Positions 60,324 to 64,000 of a stretch of DNA of 64,000 bases are shown in pieces. The notes under the pieces are model-generated. The model made no database searches, was not told the DNA's origin, and saw only the letters and a program-made list of their open reading frames with translations. The DNA is from Membranipora membranacea (Eukaryota > Bryozoa > Gymnolaemata > Cheilostomatida > Membraniporidae): the NCBI GenBank assembly GCA_914767715.1, contig OU612066.1:30604283-30668282 (forward strand), given 5' to 3'. Both the position numbers and the translations under genes were made by a program. The stretch's first letter is position 1. Each line of letters opens with the position of its first letter.

Positions 60324-60365
60324 AACTTATCAGAGACTATAGATATCTATAGTCTCTGATCTTAT
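60324..60365. mobile_element. family A palindrome, 7-bp TSD 6/7
   Basis: The 28-bp core (60331-60358), CAGAGACTATAGAT then its exact complement, sits inside a perfect 32-bp palindrome (60329-60360). Flanks AACTTAT (60324-60330) and ATCTTAT (60359-60365) differ at one base. Confidence 0.65.
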
Positions 60366-63100
60366 ATCGTATAGGTCAGGGATTGACATGTTGTTCAGCT
60401 CAATCACAAGTGTTGAGGTTTTCAGGCAAAGAATTTAAAAGAGACCACAACCTATAAACAAAGAAAACTACATTAAACATAAATTAGGAAATTGACTAAA
60501 CCCTCTAGGGCTTGACTGGAACAAGGTAGAGGCCTGAGATTAAGATTAGATCAACTCCGATACTACTTATCTGCATTTGAAGTTGACTCACTAGTAAGGT
60601 TGCAGCAACAGGAAGTTCAGGCAAATTGGATTAAACTTTTTTCAAATAAAGATCATCCTATAACTAAATACCATTCATAGTTTTACTGTATGACGATACA
60701 TTCCGCTCACCCTCACACAGTATTAGACCGTTTATGCTAAGTAGGAATGGTTTCACAAATATCTGAAACAGTAACACCGATCATGGATAAACTCCCATCG
60801 ATATCCCTGCTTAACCTTTGGATGTTGCCCTTTCAATTTCCAGACTTTCTTTCTTTTATCTAAGATCAAGCAGGTGAATTCATCGATGTCCGCTAATTGA
60901 GCAGTTTTTTGTGTATCATGGCATCAATTTCCAAGCAGGATCTACTTGAGCTAGTCGCAATAAATCAGGCTATTTAGATGGTATTCACATAAAAAAGCGA
61001 CATTACTCTCGAGTGCAGTGTGATTGAGGGCCATTACAAAAAGTTGCACAAGTACAATTCTCAACACTGGACAATGGATTGCCATGCTGTCACAAAAAAT
61101 GAACAAAACCAAAAGTCGCTCAATAAAAGTGAAATGTAATCAAGCCCAAATTGCTCTAGTTGCACAACATTACAATACGTAACAGACTACATGTGTTTGT
61201 AATAATTTACAGCGAGCAGTGAGTTTCCTTGCTCTCCTATGAGGCTCCAAATTACATTTTTTACCGATTGATTTTTGCAACTTGACACCACTGATCAAGT
61301 CATTATACCAATTAGTGCGTGATTAGATGATGCCTTATGTAGTATTAGCTAACGGCTATGAGAACTTGGTCATCATACGCACAGAGAATGAAGAGGGAGC
61401 TTATCGCTGACATGGAATATGTACCCAAGTATTGGGCTCATTGTTCCAGCTGATATTGGAGTTCAAATCGAGATTTAGACTGAACAGCATTGTGGTTTAC
61501 GATTGAGGAACACTTAAGTCTATGAGAGGCATTTAAACACGTACTTACATGAGATAAATACAGATTTACAAGGTAAGTCACGCTACGTCGTTTTTTCGAT
61601 TTACACGTCTTGTACTCTGATCAAATTTAGTCTGACTTATATCCTGTTTCTGAAAGCATGTCGGTCATGAAGTTTTTGACTAATTCAGGTGAGTTGTGTT
61701 AAGGCAAGAAGCGCTTTCAATTAAATTTGATGTTTTCCAACAGCAAAATCTATTGCGTCATGTCCCAAGCTGCTAAAAAGAATCAAAACACAAAACAGTT
61801 GTACTTGTTCGTAGGACTTGAAGAGTTATAACATTGACCCCAGGTTGATTTGATAAAAAAAACTATATATTACTAACAAAGTAAAGTGGACAATGGGCAT
61901 GCTTTACATGGCATCTCAGTGTTTTAGGACGTTGACTCTCAAATTGTTGGGCTCTGCAGCAAAAAGTCATATTTGAGGCTGATATCAGACAGTAAGTGCT
62001 ATTTAACTTCCGTAAATGTCTCTCCAAGGAGTTAAGTTGAGTCAGTGAGGTGCCATCAAGGATATAATTAGCTAGTCAAGGGTTGTTAGTGATTTTGTCA
62101 CTTTGGGTATGGGACATCAAAATGCGCTTATATCTCCAGCTAGAAAACTTGTACAAACTGTCTGTGATATTCACATGACATACAAAAAACCGTGCCACCT
62201 GATGTGCTGGCATTTTGGGGTGAGGGTATAAGAATAAAACATACTCTCTGTGGCGTCAGTTGTAAGCTCATCTCGGAATATAGATACTGGTATAGCAGGT
62301 CAAACATTAATATTACACGTGAGTTAGTTTGTTCAATGTTGGCAATTCTTAATGGAATGTAATTTGGGGAAATAAAATTTGTTTCCATGCTACGTGTTTT
62401 GTTCTATCTTGTAACTTTCTATTTTGTTACGAATCATTGAAGACTAGTTCTAATCATTATCAAAGAAATTCTTAATTCTATCTCACAGTTGTAGGCAAAA
62501 AAGCATTGTATTTTTATTCATCGGTATTGTGTCTTTTTGGGTTATCATCCAAGACTATAGATAATCCATCCATAGACTCTGGTAGCACCAAATTGATAAC
62601 GTAATCTGAAATCTGAAACGTCAAGTTGAGTGGACAGACTGTCTTACTCAGTTGAGAAAATCATGTCTTTGTGGAGAATGTTTTTTTATTTGTTTGTCAT
62701 ATGTCTCTTCGCTTGAAATTTGGCCTGTTGCCTACACGACGTGATTATAAAATACGCATGCATGCTCATCAAATGTCTTTGCTGGAACGCTGCATGATAT
62801 CATAACAAATTTATGATATGAGCTGCCAATGCCAGAACAGATTATCAAAATCGCTGCCAGTTTATGCTATCTATTTTGAATATTGGTCTCAAATCCAAGC
62901 TCAACACAATTCGTTGACAAATGATATTGCACGCCATTTTGTATGCGCTCTTTAGTGAAACGTCATAGGTTGTAAGACGTGGTAAATGCATCAGATAGTC
63001 ATTTTTGTTCTGACATTGAGGCTGAGGAGACATTGTTTGCGTCTTACTGGATAGTTATTGAATTTTCAAATTTTTGCTGAAGTAAACTTGAGAAACTGAA
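60366..63100. other. intergenic DNA downstream of CDC14
   Basis: About 2.7 kb with no gene, RNA or repeat that I can support. ORFs of up to 82 codons show no family resemblance. Confidence 0.6.
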
Positions 63101-63101
63101 A

Positions 63102-63117
63102 ATGGCGATCATGAACG
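63102..63117 (+). CDS. possible first coding exon of a downstream gene
   Basis: AAAATGGCGATCATGAACG followed by GTAGGT reads Met-Ala-Ile-Met-Asn, with a good start context and a donor. That is all: no upstream promoter evidence or downstream exon is visible before the window ends, so this may be chance. Confidence 0.2.
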
Positions 63118-64000
63118 GTAGGTTTGACAACCTTGTTTTATAAATGGGAATGCATTCCTAGTGCCTGTACAACATACAAATGATATAATTCTGCTCAATT
63201 TCATCGCAATAAAAAACTTTCTGCTGCATAATGCGATATTTTTAGCATTAATGGCTAATTTCACACATGTGACGGTGGCCGCGAAGTCCCAAACGTCTTC
63301 GCAATTGTGTAACTGAGGGTCCAATATTTTGTATTTGACACGGCTGCAAAGGCATGTATGATAGGGGAAAGAACGAGGGAAGGGTTTTTGAAATCAGAAT
63401 GTTTTTCTCTTTTCTGTCATGTTCATATTGGTTGTATAATTTGTTTTCACATCAAACTCATTCACAAAAATCTCGCATTCGTTTCGACTTCTTGCCGAGT
63501 ATGCTACTCCTTCAAACAAGTACGCTTGTAGACTTGTAATATTTTTAGCTCTATCGATAGTAATGACTCACTAGTCTACGTACTAGGATATTGTAAATTG
63601 GAAAAAAACTAGCATAAATCGTAACTCAATTTTAATAAAACACTCTCGAGACTACGGGGTATGCAAATCATGAACATGCAGAGAACTAGACAAAACTGTG
63701 CATGCAATTAGTCTGAGACTAAGATATGAATGAATAATAGTACATGCGGAGTCTATACCTCATCAAGGGTCAAAATGTGGTAACATTAGTCACTTGGTGC
63801 ATTGCGGTACTTGCAGACATCTCGGTTTTTGTTTATGTCTGTCTGTGGGTACATTTATAAAAAAAGGTAGATTTTCTTAGGGTTGGACTCTTCTTGAAGG
63901 CTTTAACAAAGGTCTGGAATCTGTATAAGTTTGCTCCTACTGTGCTTCTAAACCTTATGAACTGTAAGAATTGTACATATTTCTGGTAGAATGTATCGAA
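63118..64000. other. terminal stretch without recognised features
   Basis: No gene supported. If the exon at 63102 is real, this is its first intron. Confidence 0.5.

Noticed and set aside
1-64000. tRNA, snoRNA or CRISPR-like structures
   Set aside because: I looked for tRNA B-box-like words, C/D-box pairs and spaced direct repeats and found nothing convincing. The tandem repeats seen have no unique spacers.

Overview
This window is animal nuclear DNA. It is AT-rich, has long introns with GT-AG boundaries and AATAAA signals, and carries conserved animal genes with 14 to 33 exons. The proteins (40S ribosomal S16, MON2, CDC14, galactose-3-O-sulfotransferase-like, a CUB/LDL-receptor-A receptor, a PAR-like bZIP factor and a peptide-type GPCR) point to an invertebrate. 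I cannot name the phylum from the sequence. Most of the ORFs of 60 to 100 codons are noise from introns or intergenic DNA, so I rebuilt the genes by exon joining with phase checks.

Layout, left to right. 106-251 (+) is the last exon of RPS16. 2312-33173 (+) is a complete MON2 homologue: 33 exons, 1670 codons, all phases consistent. Two genes lie inside MON2 introns on the opposite strand: a three-exon GPCR (14613-18402) in intron 16 and an intronless bZIP gene (28118-28624) in intron 26. 34858-36318 (+) is a Golgi-type sulfotransferase with one coding exon. 37845-46442 (+) is a 14-exon NETO-like CUB/LDLa single-pass membrane protein, with a 5'-truncated LINE in its first intron. 49161-59094 (+) is a 14-exon CDC14 dual-specificity phosphatase of 522 aa. 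From 59095 to 64000 there is CDC14 3' UTR and then DNA without a recognisable gene, apart from a possible first coding exon near 63102. The genes have no obvious pathway in common. Their proximity looks like ordinary animal gene order with nesting.

The most unusual content is in the non-coding DNA. Two families of very short inverted-repeat insertions are recognisable because the flanking target duplications survive. Family A consists of palindromes of about 12-33 bp that start with CA, end with TG, and are flanked by 7-bp direct repeats. Three copies have perfect 7/7 repeats (1805-1816, 7137-7164, 7273-7305), three have 6/7 and one 5/7. Family B consists of foldbacks of 70-138 bp that start with TAG, end with CTA, and have 9-bp direct repeats (8840-8977 and 60222-60291 perfect; 9273-9390 and 37296-37368 8/9), plus degenerate relatives. 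Neither family contains coding sequence, so both should be mobilised by a transposase encoded elsewhere. Other oddities are a 32-bp duplication of a MON2 splice acceptor, a donor-like heptamer repeat beside a real donor, a 10-bp minisatellite with a higher-order 90-bp pattern inside CDC14, and a decoy acceptor upstream of CDC14 exon 10.
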